From Brachybacterium sillae (lineage in GTDB: Bacteria > Actinomycetota > Actinomycetes > Actinomycetales > Dermabacteraceae): DNA of 64,000 nucleotides. The stretch covers positions 1,364,001 to 1,428,000 of the forward strand of contig NZ_JAFEUW010000001.1 in NCBI RefSeq assembly GCF_025028335.1. Reading direction: 5' to 3'. This document shows positions 1 through 8,423 of the stretch, in pieces. Positions within the stretch are counted from its first letter, which is position 1. Each line of letters opens with the position of its first letter. Under the pieces are notes generated by a model that was given only the letters and a program-made list of their open reading frames with translations, made no database searches and was not told the origin of the DNA. Both the position numbers and the translations under genes were made by a program.

Positions 1-432
1 GCACCGCGACGTCTCCAGGGCCCAGACGCGATCAGCATCGGCGCGCACACCCTGATCCGAGAGAATTCCTGGCTGGCCACAGAGTCAGGCGGCACCCTCA
101 GCATCGGCGCGAACTGTTACATCGGCCATGACGCCCACCTGCACGCCATCGACCGCGTCATGATCGGCACCGATTGCGTCCTGGCCGACGGTGTGTTCAT
201 CGCCTCCACGGACCACGACCGGGAGAACCGCCATGCGGTGCACGGCACCGGTCCGATCATGATCGGGGACCGCGTGTTCATCGGGCAGCGTGCGATAGTA
301 CTGGGCGGTGTGACCATTGGGGACGGCGCCACTATCGCCGCCGGGGCGGTCGTCACCCGCGACGTACCCGCCGGGGCCGTGGTGGCCGGGGTGCCGGCCA
401 GGCCGCTGCAGCATCCCCGGGGGCAGGAATGA
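1..432 (+). CDS. Hexapeptide-repeat acyltransferase (LbH family), 5' end outside window
   Basis: The reading frame is open from base 1 to the TGA at 430-432, so the N-terminus is missing. The 143 visible residues are built of left-handed beta-helix hexapeptides ([30 protein letters not shown]) and end with the AGVPARPL signature of WbbJ/maltose-type O-acetyltransferases. A histidine in the DHDR segment near visible residue 71 could be catalytic. The family transfers acetyl from acetyl-CoA to a sugar hydroxyl or amine. It converges with the GT4 gene of the polysaccharide locus, so O- or N-acetylation of that polymer is the likely role; the substrate is unknown. Confidence 0.85.
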   Translation, partial: APRRLQGPDAISIGAHTLIRENSWLATESGGTLSIGANCYIGHDAHLHAIDRVMIGTDCVLADGVFIASTDHDRENRHAVHGTGPIMIGDRVFIGQRAIVLGGVTIGDGATIAAGAVVTRDVPAGAVVAGVPARPLQHPRGQE

Positions 433-939
433 TCCTCGATTCCCCCGTGGGCAGGTGACACCTACTCGCCGAGTTATCGCGAGATCCCGGCCAGCGGGGC
501 TCACTCGCCAGGAGTTGAAGAAGACCCCTGACGGCCCCATTGCACACAGTGGAAAGATCATGGGCGCCCCCGGAGAAAATTGACATTACGCCGGGCGTAA
601 GCAGGGCATGACGCACGCTCCTTCTCCGCCTCTAGGCACCATCGGTTCCTCGAGGATCACTTGATTGTCCTCGGCCCGAGTCTCCGGAGCTGCCGGTCCC
701 AGCTCGCCTTTGAGTGCTCGGTCACGATCCTCAAACGTCATTACCGGAACAGACTCGGCGCCTGCTCCCGTGAAAGAGACCATCGATGAGCCATTGACTG
801 GAGGACAGTGCGATCATGACGTCCGATCCCGGTTCCCCGGCACGTGTTCTCGACTCAGCTAGGCGATGCCGCGCCCGTACCCAGCCCCAGCGTAAGCGCG
901 CCCGCAATCATCCCGCGGCAACGTTCTCCAGGATTGCGC
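433..939. other. Intergenic region, about 500 bp, no convincing gene
   Basis: This gap lies between the converging acyltransferase and GT4 genes. An ATG at 816 has a good ribosome site (GGAGGA at 800-805), but the frame behind it gives an arginine-rich product that runs antisense into the GT4 gene and matches no family I know, so I do not call it. Nothing else recognisable is seen apart from the TTGACA/palindrome at 580-600. Confidence 0.5.
580..600 (+). promoter_or_regulatory. TTGACA box followed by a perfect 7-bp palindrome
   Basis: TTGACA at 580-585 is directly followed by TTACGCCGGGCGTAA at 586-600, a perfect inverted repeat of 7-bp arms around one base. The arrangement is that of a -35 box with an adjoining repressor operator. 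No clear -10 box or gene start follows, so it may be a relict of a deleted gene. Confidence 0.3.
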
Positions 940-2070
940 TCACCACCGCGATCCCTCCGCGACTTCGGGGCCTCCTGTCAGAACCCCGGCGTACACCTGC
1001 GCAACCTGCGCGGCCATGCCCGCGACGGTCGGCACGGACGCGGGCAGTTCCGGCCGGACGGCCAGGTCCTGCCCCTGCTCGACCATGATCCGGGCCAGCG
1101 CGGCGTCGTCATCGAAGGGCGCGATGCATCGCGGCGGCAGCATCTCGGGGTTGCCGCCGATCGGGCTGGCCGCCACCCCCATGCCGTGCACCACGGCATC
1201 CAGCAGGGTGTAGGAGAAATTGTCGGATTTCGACGGCTGCACGATCACGTCGTGCCCGTCCATCGTCGTGACCGGGTCGACGAAACCAGGGAACTCGACC
1301 CGGTCGGCGATGCCGAGGTCTCGGGCCAGGTCCCGCAGGGACGGCGCCTCCGGCCCCTCCCCTGCAATGGTCAGCCGCGCCTCGGGATGCTCGACCGCGA
1401 CCAGCGCGAAGGCCCGCAGAGTGGCCTGCACGTTCTTCTCCGGCGACAGTCGCGTCAGCGACAGGAATCGCAGCCCCGGGTGCCGCTGCGGCGGGCTCTC
1501 GAGCCGGTCCACACCGTTGTGCACCACGGTGATCGGAACGCTCGTGTGCCACCAGCGGCGCATGTCTCGGGCGGTGGAGTCACTGACCGCCATCGCGGCA
1601 CCGACGCGGCGCAGCCGCAGATGGTGCACAGTCTCCATTGCCATGGCCTTCGGGCGGGAGCCGTGGAACATGAACCGGTCCGGTGGGATGTGATGCTCGG
1701 TGGTGACCAGGCGGGTGGGCAGGGCAGCGGCAGCGAGGGTGGCGAGGATGTCCGCCTTCGCCAGGTGGGAGTGGACGATCGCCGGGCGCAGGTGCCGGAT
1801 GAGCGCCCGTAGCGCCGCCACCGCTCGCGGCACCGACGCCTCATCCAGCGGGAGCGGCACCACCGGGGTGCCGAGGGCGCGCAGCTCCTCCAGCAGCGGC
1901 CCCTCCGGCCCCGTGACGACGATCCGCCAGCCGGGGATCCCCACCCGGGCAAGGTCGATCACATGGCGGGCGACCCCGGCGAGGTTCGACACCGGCGTGA
2001 CGATCAAGGTGGTGGGGGTGGGAGTGGGCGTGCTGGCGCTGGGACGGTCTGACGGGGTGCAGGCGCTCAT
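940..2070 (-). CDS. GT4-family glycosyltransferase
   Basis: This 376-residue GT-B protein has an N-terminal GT4 donor-like domain with a glycine-rich loop (SNLAGVARHV), a central HNGVDR hinge near residue 180, and a C-terminal Glycos_transf_1 domain with GEGPE and the acidic NPEM motif that normally binds the nucleotide-sugar phosphate. The start is the ATG at 2068-2070, preceded by GGGAGGA; an upstream in-frame ATG at 2103 lacks a ribosome site. It probably adds a sugar to the lipid-linked repeat unit on the cytoplasmic face. It lies 20 bp downstream of the broken CgeB-type transferase and is probably co-transcribed with it. Confidence 0.88.
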   Translation of the reverse strand: MSACTPSDRPSASTPTPTPTTLIVTPVSNLAGVARHVIDLARVGIPGWRIVVTGPEGPLLEELRALGTPVVPLPLDEASVPRAVAALRALIRHLRPAIVHSHLAKADILATLAAAALPTRLVTTEHHIPPDRFMFHGSRPKAMAMETVHHLRLRRVGAAMAVSDSTARDMRRWWHTSVPITVVHNGVDRLESPPQRHPGLRFLSLTRLSPEKNVQATLRAFALVAVEHPEARLTIAGEGPEAPSLRDLARDLGIADRVEFPGFVDPVTTMDGHDVIVQPSKSDNFSYTLLDAVVHGMGVAASPIGGNPEMLPPRCIAPFDDDAALARIMVEQGQDLAVRPELPASVPTVAGMAAQVAQVYAGVLTGGPEVAEGSRW

Positions 2071-2090
2071 CGGGGTCCTCCCTGGTCGGA

Positions 2091-3100
2091 TCAGACGGGC
2101 CACAGCTCGGTGAGCTGGGCGGCCCGGTGGGTGAGGGTGTGTTCGGCGAGGGTGCGGCGCCGCGCCGCCTCCCGCATCCGGGCCGCGCGGGCGGGGTCCG
2201 CGAGAAGACGCCGGGTGACCTCCACGATTCCGTCGGACCCGTCGGCGCCGTCGAACACCTCGACCTCCACCCCCGGTTCGTAGTAGCGGGAGACCTCGGT
2301 CCGGTCTACCAGCTGCACTCCGCCGACCCCGGCGGTCTCGAAGGTGCGGATGGTGAAACCGTCCTGGTCACCATGGATGTTCAGCGTCGCAGCGGAGGCT
2401 GCCATCACCCCGTATGCGTCGGCCCGCCCGAGATCCCGGCCCGACGGCAGACCCGGGGTGCGCCACCTCCACGTGCGCAGCCGATCCTGCCATGCCCCCG
2501 ACCAGTCCCGGCCGTAGACCCGTACGGGCACCCCGGCCTCGGCGAGGGTCATCAGCAGCTGCTCCCGGTTGGGATAACGGGCACCGATGAAGCTGGTGGC
2601 ATCCACCCGGGGCGGGTGGGGATCGTCAGGGAGTCGTCGAACCCGAGTGGCACATGCACCGCGTCGATGCCCCGCGCCCGCAGCGCCTCGGTGTCGAGCG
2701 GCGAATAGCTGGCGACGCGGCCGGGATGGTGCACGTCGGCCGTACCGTCGGCCCACCGGGTGCGGCGCAGCTCGTCATACAGCCACAGCACCGAGGGGAT
2801 CCGCCGACGGTCCAGCTCCTCCCACACATCGGCGTGGAGGACGTCCCCCTTGATCACCAGCACCAGGTCCGGGGCGGTGTCGCGGATGGCCTGTAGGGAG
2901 CGGGCGCTCGCGTCGGCGGCACGGGCGGCGCTGGTGGAACGCCCGAGGCGTTCGGGTAGCTCATACCGGGCCTTCGTGCGGACTTTCTGACGCAGTGTGG
3001 CATTGACGTCGTAGAGGTGAGTGACCACGTCGAAACCCTGGCGTTCGAACCCGATCGCGATCGCACGGTCGTAGTCGTGGAAGGCGGGGCTGAGCACAAG
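2091..3100 (-). pseudogene. CgeB/YkvP-type glycosyltransferase, split by IS1380 and frameshifted
   Basis: The protein reads from LVLSPAFHDYDRA at the IS edge through VIKGDVLHADVW and then, after a one-base loss near 2625-2632, continues in another frame as TSFIGARYPNREQ, NIHGDQDGFTIRTFE and YYEPGVEVEVF. These are hallmarks of the CgeB-like GT-B family. The original ATG survives on the other side of the two IS1380 copies at 6357-6359. Removing the elements and one CAAG duplicate restores MGRRLLVLSPAF. Two independent lesions (insertion after about codon 6, and the frameshift) make the gene inactive unless the frameshift is a sequencing error. It probably made one linkage of the surface polysaccharide. 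Confidence 0.85.
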
Positions 3101-3147
3101 CCTCGAGATTTCACGGGGGTGTGGTCTCGACCGGCGGAATGAATGGC

Positions 3148-3219
3148 GAAAGGTGCTCCTGGCCTGGGATGATACGGGTTGTTCAGATTCGTATTGATCC
3201 GCTGGAAGGAGCACCTTTC
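3148..3219 (+). promoter_or_regulatory. Stem that buries the IS1380 transposase ribosome site
   Basis: GAAAGGTGCTCCT (3148-3160) and AGGAGCACCTTTC (3207-3219) are perfect 13-bp complements. The AGGAG ribosome site of the GTG start at 3222 lies in the right arm. The same pair recurs at 4682-4753, 11237-11308 and 28636-28707, while the loop sequence varies between copies. Conserved arms with a drifting loop suggest an RNA structure that lowers transposase translation, particularly on transcripts reading in from outside. This is inference from sequence. Confidence 0.6.
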
Positions 3220-3221
3220 AG

Positions 3222-4634
3222 GTGTCCCACCCTACCTTGTTCTTCTACCCCCGTCCGCGGGTGGACGTCGCTGAGGTCCCGGCGGCCGCGCATGCGGGCG
3301 CTGTGCTGCTGACCGACACGATCCACGCCACCGGCCTCGCTGCTTCGCTGCGGGAAGCTCTGGATCCGTGGACGAAACCGCTGGCCGAGCACCACGCGGC
3401 GAAGGTCCTGCTGGATCTCGCACTCACTCTCGCGATCGGCGGGGAGCATGCTTCGGATGCTGATCTGCTGCGTTGCGAGCCGGGCCTGTTCGGTGACGTC
3501 GCCTCGGCCCCCACGATCTCCCGCATGCTCACCACGCTGGCTGAGGACGCGCCCACCGTGATCGAGGCGATCTCCCAGGCCCGCCGGGCCGCGCGTGAAA
3601 GAGCCTGGACCCTCGCCGGAGACCATTCCCCGGCTGCGGGGGTCAGTGCGAAGAACCCGCTGGTCATCGACCTCGATGCCACCCTGATCAACGTCCACAG
3701 TGAGAAGGAGCAGGCCGCACCGACGTTCAAACGCGGGTTCGGCTATCACCCTCTGTGCGCGTTCCTGGACCACGGCAGCGAAGGGACCGGGGAACCGCTG
3801 GCGATCCAGCTGCGCCCCGGCAACGCCGGCTCGAACACCGCCGCTGATCACATCACCGTCACCCGGCAGGCTCTCGCGCAGCTGCCTGCGGGCCTGCTGG
3901 CCCGGGGCGGGCGGGGGTCGAAGAAGATCCTGATCCGCACCGACGGGGCCGGCGGCACCAAAGACTTCCTGGCCTGGCTCCAGCGGCAGCGTCTAGCCTA
4001 CTCAGTCGGGTTCACCCTCCCCGCGAACACCCCTGACCTGCTGAAACGCCTCGACGAGGCGGAGGCGTGGACCCCCGCCTACGACACCGAGGACGAGGGG
4101 ATCCGCGAGGGGGCGTGGGTGGCGGAGCTGACCGGGCTGCTGGACCTGTCCGGGTGGCCTGCCGGGATGCGGGTGATCGTGCGGAAGGAACGTCCTCATC
4201 CTGGGGCGCAGCTGCGGATCACCGATCACGAGGGGATGCGCATCACCGCGTTCGCCACCAACTCCCCGCGCGGCCAGCTCCCGGTCTTGGAGCTGCGGCA
4301 CCGTCGCCGTGCACGCTGCGAAGACCGGATCCGTAACGCCAAGGACATGGGCCTTGAGAAGTTCCCGTTGCAGGGTTTCGCGCAGAATCAGCTCTGGTGC
4401 CAGATCGTCCAGCTCGCTAGCGAGCTCGTCGCCTGGATGCAGACCATCGCGCTGACCGGCCATGATGCACGGAAGTGGGAGCCCAAACGGCTCCGCGCGC
4501 GGTTGTTCGAGATCCCCGCGACCCTCGTGCGCCGCGCCCGGCACAACCTCCTCCACCTCGCCGAACATGCACCCGAAGCCGTGAGGGTCCTGACCGGCGT
4601 CAACCGGCTCCGCACCACCGTCGCACAGACCTAA
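3222..4634 (+). CDS. IS1380-family transposase (copy 1)
   Basis: This is a full-length 470-residue DDE transposase starting at GTG with AAGGAG upstream. Landmarks are the N-terminal HPTLFFYPRPRVD, the DLDATLINVHSEKEQA segment near residue 150, the IRTDGAGGTKDF block near residue 230 and the C-terminal RNAKDMGLEKFP motif. It is intact as a protein, but its element lacks a right end, so this copy could act only in trans or as part of the tandem. Confidence 0.92.
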   Translation: MSHPTLFFYPRPRVDVAEVPAAAHAGAVLLTDTIHATGLAASLREALDPWTKPLAEHHAAKVLLDLALTLAIGGEHASDADLLRCEPGLFGDVASAPTISRMLTTLAEDAPTVIEAISQARRAARERAWTLAGDHSPAAGVSAKNPLVIDLDATLINVHSEKEQAAPTFKRGFGYHPLCAFLDHGSEGTGEPLAIQLRPGNAGSNTAADHITVTRQALAQLPAGLLARGGRGSKKILIRTDGAGGTKDFLAWLQRQRLAYSVGFTLPANTPDLLKRLDEAEAWTPAYDTEDEGIREGAWVAELTGLLDLSGWPAGMRVIVRKERPHPGAQLRITDHEGMRITAFATNSPRGQLPVLELRHRRRARCEDRIRNAKDMGLEKFPLQGFAQNQLWCQIVQLASELVAWMQTIALTGHDARKWEPKRLRARLFEIPATLVRRARHNLLHLAEHAPEAVRVLTGVNRLRTTVAQT

Positions 4635-6340
4635 CCTCGAGATTTCACGGGGGTGTGGTCTCGACCGGCGGAATGAATGGCGAAAGGTGCTCCTGGCCTG
4701 GGATGATACGGGTTGTTCAGACTCGTATTGATCCGCTGGAAGGAGCACCTTTCAGGTGTCCCACCCTACCTTGTTCTTCTACCCCCGTCCGCGCGTGGAC
4801 ATCGCTGAGGTCCCGGCCCTCTCGCATGCGGGCGCGGTGCTGCTGACCGACACGATCCACGCCACCGGCCTCGCCTCTTCGCTGCGTGAAGCACTGGCTC
4901 CTTGGACGAAACCGCTGGCCGAGCACCACGCGGCGAAGGTCCTGCTGGACCTCGCACTCACTCTCGCAATCGGCGGCGAGCACGCTTCGGATACTGATCT
5001 GCTGCGATGCGAACCGGACCTGTTCGGAGACGTCGCCTCGACCCCGACGATCTCCCGCATGCTCACCACCCTCGCCCAGGACGCGCCCACCGTGATCGAG
5101 GCGATCTCCCAGGCCCGCCGGGCCGCGCGGGAAAGAGCCTGGACCCTCGCCGGAGACCATTCCCCGGCTGCGGGGGTCAGTGCGAAGAACCCGCTGGTCA
5201 TCGACCTCGATGCCACCCTGATCAACGTCCACAGTGAGAAGGAGCAGGCCGCACCGACGTTCAAACGCGGGTTCGGCTATCACCCTCTGTGCGCGTTCCT
5301 GGACCACGGCAGCGAAGGGACCGGGGAACCGCTGGCGATCCAGCTGCGCCCCGGCAACGCCGGCTCGAACACCGCCGCTGATCACATCACCGTCACCCGG
5401 CAGGCTCTCGCGCAGCTGCCTGCGGGCCTGCTGGCCCGGGGCGGGCGGGGGTCGAAGAAGATCCTGATCCGCACCGACGGGGCCGGCGGCACCAAAGACT
5501 TCCTGGCCTGGCTCCAGCGGCAGCGTCTAGCCTACTCAGTCGGGTTCACCCTCCCCGCGAACACCCCTGACCTGCTGAAACGCCTCGACGAGGCGGAGGC
5601 GTGGACCCCCGCCTACGACACCGAGGACGAGGGGATCCGCGACGGGGCGTGGGTGGCGGAGCTGACCGGGCTGCTGGACCTGTCCGGGTGGCCTGCCGGG
5701 ATGCGGGTGATCGTGCGGAAGGAACGTCCTCATCCTGGGGCGCAGCTGCGGATCACCGATCACGAGGGGATGCGCATCACCGCGTTCGCCACCAACTCCC
5801 CGCGCGGCCAGCTCCCGGTCTTGGAGCTGCGGCACCGTCGCCGTGCACGCTGCGAAGACCGGATCCGTAACGCCAAGGACATGGGCCTTGAGAAGTTCCC
5901 GCTGCAGTCCTTCGCGCAGAACCAGATCTGGTGCCAGATCATCCAACTCGCCAGCGAGCTCGTCGCCTGGATGCAGACCATCGCGCTGACCGGCCATGAT
6001 GCACGGAAGTGGGAGCCCAAACGGCTCCGCGCACGGCTGTTCGAGATCCCCGCGACCCTCGTGCGCCGCGCCCGGCACAAGGTCCTCCACCTCGCCGAAC
6101 ATGCACCCGAAGCCGTGAGGGTCCTGACCGGCGTCAACCGGCTCCGCACCACCGTCGCACAGACCTAACCCGGCGAGACCACCCGCCCCTACGACCAGCA
6201 GCTCCTCTTCTCGGGAGTGGAACCCGACCGCCCGCAACGGACACTGCGACGATCTGTCACACCCGAATGCCAGAATCAGCAGCTGAACACCGGCAACGAC
6301 GCCGACCCACCCCGCTCACCAGCCCCATGAAACATCGAGG
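4635..6340 (+). mobile_element. IS1380-type element, copy 2 (complete)
   Basis: Left terminal repeat CCTCGAGATTTCACGGGG starts at 4635; the right terminal repeat (reverse complement CCTCGATGTTTCATGGGG) ends at 6340. Length is 1706 bp. Its left flank is CTAA, the end of the copy 1 transposase gene, and its right flank is CAAG. The mismatch is explained if copy 2 inserted into copy 1 at CTAA and one of the two duplicated 3' tails was then lost by recombination. Confidence 0.92.
4756..6168 (+). CDS. IS1380-family transposase (copy 2)
   Basis: This is a 470-residue transposase nearly identical to the copy at 3222-4634, with the same GTG start and stem-loop leader. It differs mainly near the N-terminus (VDIAEVPALSHAG instead of VDVAEVPAAAHAG) and in scattered residues (LQSFAQNQIWCQII near residue 385). 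With both termini present, this is a potentially active copy. Confidence 0.93.
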   Translation: MSHPTLFFYPRPRVDIAEVPALSHAGAVLLTDTIHATGLASSLREALAPWTKPLAEHHAAKVLLDLALTLAIGGEHASDTDLLRCEPDLFGDVASTPTISRMLTTLAQDAPTVIEAISQARRAARERAWTLAGDHSPAAGVSAKNPLVIDLDATLINVHSEKEQAAPTFKRGFGYHPLCAFLDHGSEGTGEPLAIQLRPGNAGSNTAADHITVTRQALAQLPAGLLARGGRGSKKILIRTDGAGGTKDFLAWLQRQRLAYSVGFTLPANTPDLLKRLDEAEAWTPAYDTEDEGIRDGAWVAELTGLLDLSGWPAGMRVIVRKERPHPGAQLRITDHEGMRITAFATNSPRGQLPVLELRHRRRARCEDRIRNAKDMGLEKFPLQSFAQNQIWCQIIQLASELVAWMQTIALTGHDARKWEPKRLRARLFEIPATLVRRARHKVLHLAEHAPEAVRVLTGVNRLRTTVAQT

Positions 6341-6359
6341 CAAGCAATCGTCGGCCCAT
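6341..6359 (-). pseudogene. 5' stub of the CgeB-type glycosyltransferase
   Basis: Reading down from 6359, the codons give ATG GGC CGA CGA TTG CTT, that is MGRRLL, ending in the CAAG target duplication. This is the start of the gene that continues at 3100. The start codon lies only 3 bp past the stop codon of the deacetylase/GT2 gene, showing the two were tightly coupled before the IS insertion. Confidence 0.75.
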
Positions 6360-6362
6360 GGA

Positions 6363-8408
6363 TCAGAGCTCCTTCGTCACCGGGCTGATGCTGGCGTGGA
6401 AGACGTCGCCAACGCGGCCGGAACCGTGGTCCAGCCCGATGCCGAGCTCCGGCTCACCGCCGCGTCCCAGCACGTGGTGCCACGCATATCCGCTGAGGAG
6501 ACCGGCACTCATGCCGACTCGCCCTGCCGCACCATGCCAGTCCGCGCGGCGCAGTCGAAGAGCCATCATGCCGGTAACAAGCAGCGCCTTGGGCAGTTCA
6601 AGGCCCCAATTCCCTCGCAGCGAAGGGCTCGTGGACCACAGATCATGGCGTTCTGCCAGACGCGTGTGCATGAATGCTCGTTGCGCCGACTTCTTCGCGG
6701 TGCCCCGTACGGTCGGCCTATCGCGATAAGCGATACGCGCACCGGCGAATTGCCCGATTCGCGCCCCAGCGTGTTGAGCTCGAAGCGCGAAATCCACGTC
6801 GTCGGAACCCCGCACGAACGACTGGTCGAAACCTCCGATCGCCCGGGCGAACGCCGTCCGCATCCCGCAGTCCCCACCCATCATGATCGGATATCCGGGA
6901 TCCGCCGGGTGGGGTGAGGGCGCTGTCCCGGTCTCTTCCGAGTCCAGCCACGACCAGATGGCGTCGACATCGGTGAAGGCGGAATCCGGGGTGGGGCGTG
7001 CGCTCCCCGAGATGATCGTCCACCCCGCCAAAGCGGCGGCCATGTCTCGCAACCAGTGCTGAGAAACCACGTCGTCCGCATCGCAGATCACCAGGTGTTC
7101 ACGCCGGGCCTCACCGATGCCCACATTTCTTGCGTAGGAGACTCCCTGGCGTTCCGTCGCTCGGACGATGCGCAGGTCCAGCCGGCCACTCCGATACGGT
7201 TCCACAGCCCCCAGGAGGTCATCCGTGGAACCGTTGTCCACGATGACGACCTCGAACTCAGGCGCATCCTGCTGGCGGCTCAGCGCCTCCAGTTGCAGTC
7301 CGATGGTGGCGGCCGCGTTGTAGGCGGGAATGACTACCGTGATTCCCGGGGCCAAAGCGTCCCTCACCTCCAGCCGCCCGTTGACGGGGACCCACAGCCG
7401 CTCGGTCTCCGGGAGGGTGGCGGCGCTTTCCAGGCGACGCTTCACCGGATCCATGAGGCGGACCTGCGAACGATACCGCGTGATCGCGTCGACCTTGGCG
7501 GCGCGATCCACTGGTACCTCACACCGCGCGAGAGGGACATCCGGCGACTGGAGGGAGCGGGCTTGCGCATCGCCGCGCTCGCCCCATAAGTAGGGCAACT
7601 CTTCGTAGAACCACACCTTCACATCCGCTGCACCGGTGCAGTGCTCACGCACGACGTCTCGCACCGCCACGTGATCTTCATTGGCCAGCATGCCGCGGCG
7701 TTGTGCAGCCGCGCGCCGGCGTTGGAAGTCCCAATGGAGAGCGGACCGGACGACCCCAGCCGCGGTGCGGATGGCGTTGTGTCTCAGGTCCACTCCCGCT
7801 GACGAGCGTGCATCGGCGCCACTCGTTCCCGTACCCGCGGAGCCGGTGGCGTCGGGAGTTGAGGCCGGTGCGGGCGCTGGAACCGGAGTATGGGTAGACG
7901 GCGCCGCCGCGCGACTCCCGCGACGGGGGAAGGCAGACCGGACCCGATCCAAGGTGGCACGGGCGAGATCTGCAACCCCTGGAGCCATCCGGGTACCTGC
8001 ACCCACGGGAAGAAGAATCACGCCTCCCTTCGGGCCGATCTCGGCTCTCCACGCATCGATCAGACGCAGAAGCTCCGTCATGTCGCGCTCTCGGCGTTCG
8101 GGGTCGCTGTACGCCCGTTCCAACATGTCGAGGTGGCGCACCTCCACCTCGGGCAGGTTCGCGAAAGCGGCGAGGTCCTCAGCGCGGCGATCACGGATGA
8201 GCGATTGCGCGTTGTCATATCCGCAGCGCCGGTCCCACTCCGTCGGGGTCGGGTCCTCGGGAGCACCCGCGAAAACTGTCCACGCCTGGACGGTGCGCGC
8301 CGTGCGCACCGAGTCACGGAGCACCGTGTGGGCACTGAAGAGAGCGTCGTCCAGGTGCGGTGAGAGCACCAGCACATCGACGCCGGTGAGCGCACTGGTG
8401 AGGTCCAT
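6363..8408 (-). CDS. PIG-L/LmbE deacetylase fused to a GT2 glycosyltransferase
   Basis: The chain has 681 residues. Residues 1-290 carry a PIG-L-type deacetylase: SPHLDDALFSAH near residue 16 (zinc-binding H-D-D) and the distal NEDHVAVRDVV near 245. The domain is interrupted by a low-complexity A/P/S/T/G stretch around 170-210. Residues about 355-610 are a GT2 domain: VVIPAYNAA, VIVDNGSTDD, CDADD, then MGGDCGMR and RGSDDVDFALR. The family knowledge is that PIG-L enzymes remove acetyl from GlcNAc-type substrates and GT2 enzymes make beta linkages; coupling deacetylation with transfer on one polymer is inference. It stands between the IS1380 pair and an ISL3 element, cut off from the rest of the operon. 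Confidence 0.88.
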   Translation of the reverse strand: MDLTSALTGVDVLVLSPHLDDALFSAHTVLRDSVRTARTVQAWTVFAGAPEDPTPTEWDRRCGYDNAQSLIRDRRAEDLAAFANLPEVEVRHLDMLERAYSDPERRERDMTELLRLIDAWRAEIGPKGGVILLPVGAGTRMAPGVADLARATLDRVRSAFPRRGSRAAAPSTHTPVPAPAPASTPDATGSAGTGTSGADARSSAGVDLRHNAIRTAAGVVRSALHWDFQRRRAAAQRRGMLANEDHVAVRDVVREHCTGAADVKVWFYEELPYLWGERGDAQARSLQSPDVPLARCEVPVDRAAKVDAITRYRSQVRLMDPVKRRLESAATLPETERLWVPVNGRLEVRDALAPGITVVIPAYNAAATIGLQLEALSRQQDAPEFEVVIVDNGSTDDLLGAVEPYRSGRLDLRIVRATERQGVSYARNVGIGEARREHLVICDADDVVSQHWLRDMAAALAGWTIISGSARPTPDSAFTDVDAIWSWLDSEETGTAPSPHPADPGYPIMMGGDCGMRTAFARAIGGFDQSFVRGSDDVDFALRAQHAGARIGQFAGARIAYRDRPTVRGTAKKSAQRAFMHTRLAERHDLWSTSPSLRGNWGLELPKALLVTGMMALRLRRADWHGAAGRVGMSAGLLSGYAWHHVLGRGGEPELGIGLDHGSGRVGDVFHASISPVTKEL

Positions 8409-8423
8409 CAGAGTCCTTTCTCG

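Larger units (their letters stand above)
3101..4634 (+). mobile_element. IS1380-type element, copy 1 (right end missing)
   Basis: It begins with the left terminal repeat CCTCGAGATTTCACGGGG at 3101 and ends exactly at the transposase stop codon (TAA 4632-4634), where copy 2 starts. The 3' noncoding part and right terminal repeat present in the other copies are absent. The left flank is CAAG (3097-3100), matching CAAG after copy 2 (6341-6344), so the pair sits in one target site. Confidence 0.9.

Noticed and set aside
844-1812. Long plus-strand reading frame opposite the GT4 gene
   Set aside because: It is the antisense of a clear GT4 coding frame; the product is arginine/glycine/histidine-rich without family motifs, as expected of a high-GC shadow.
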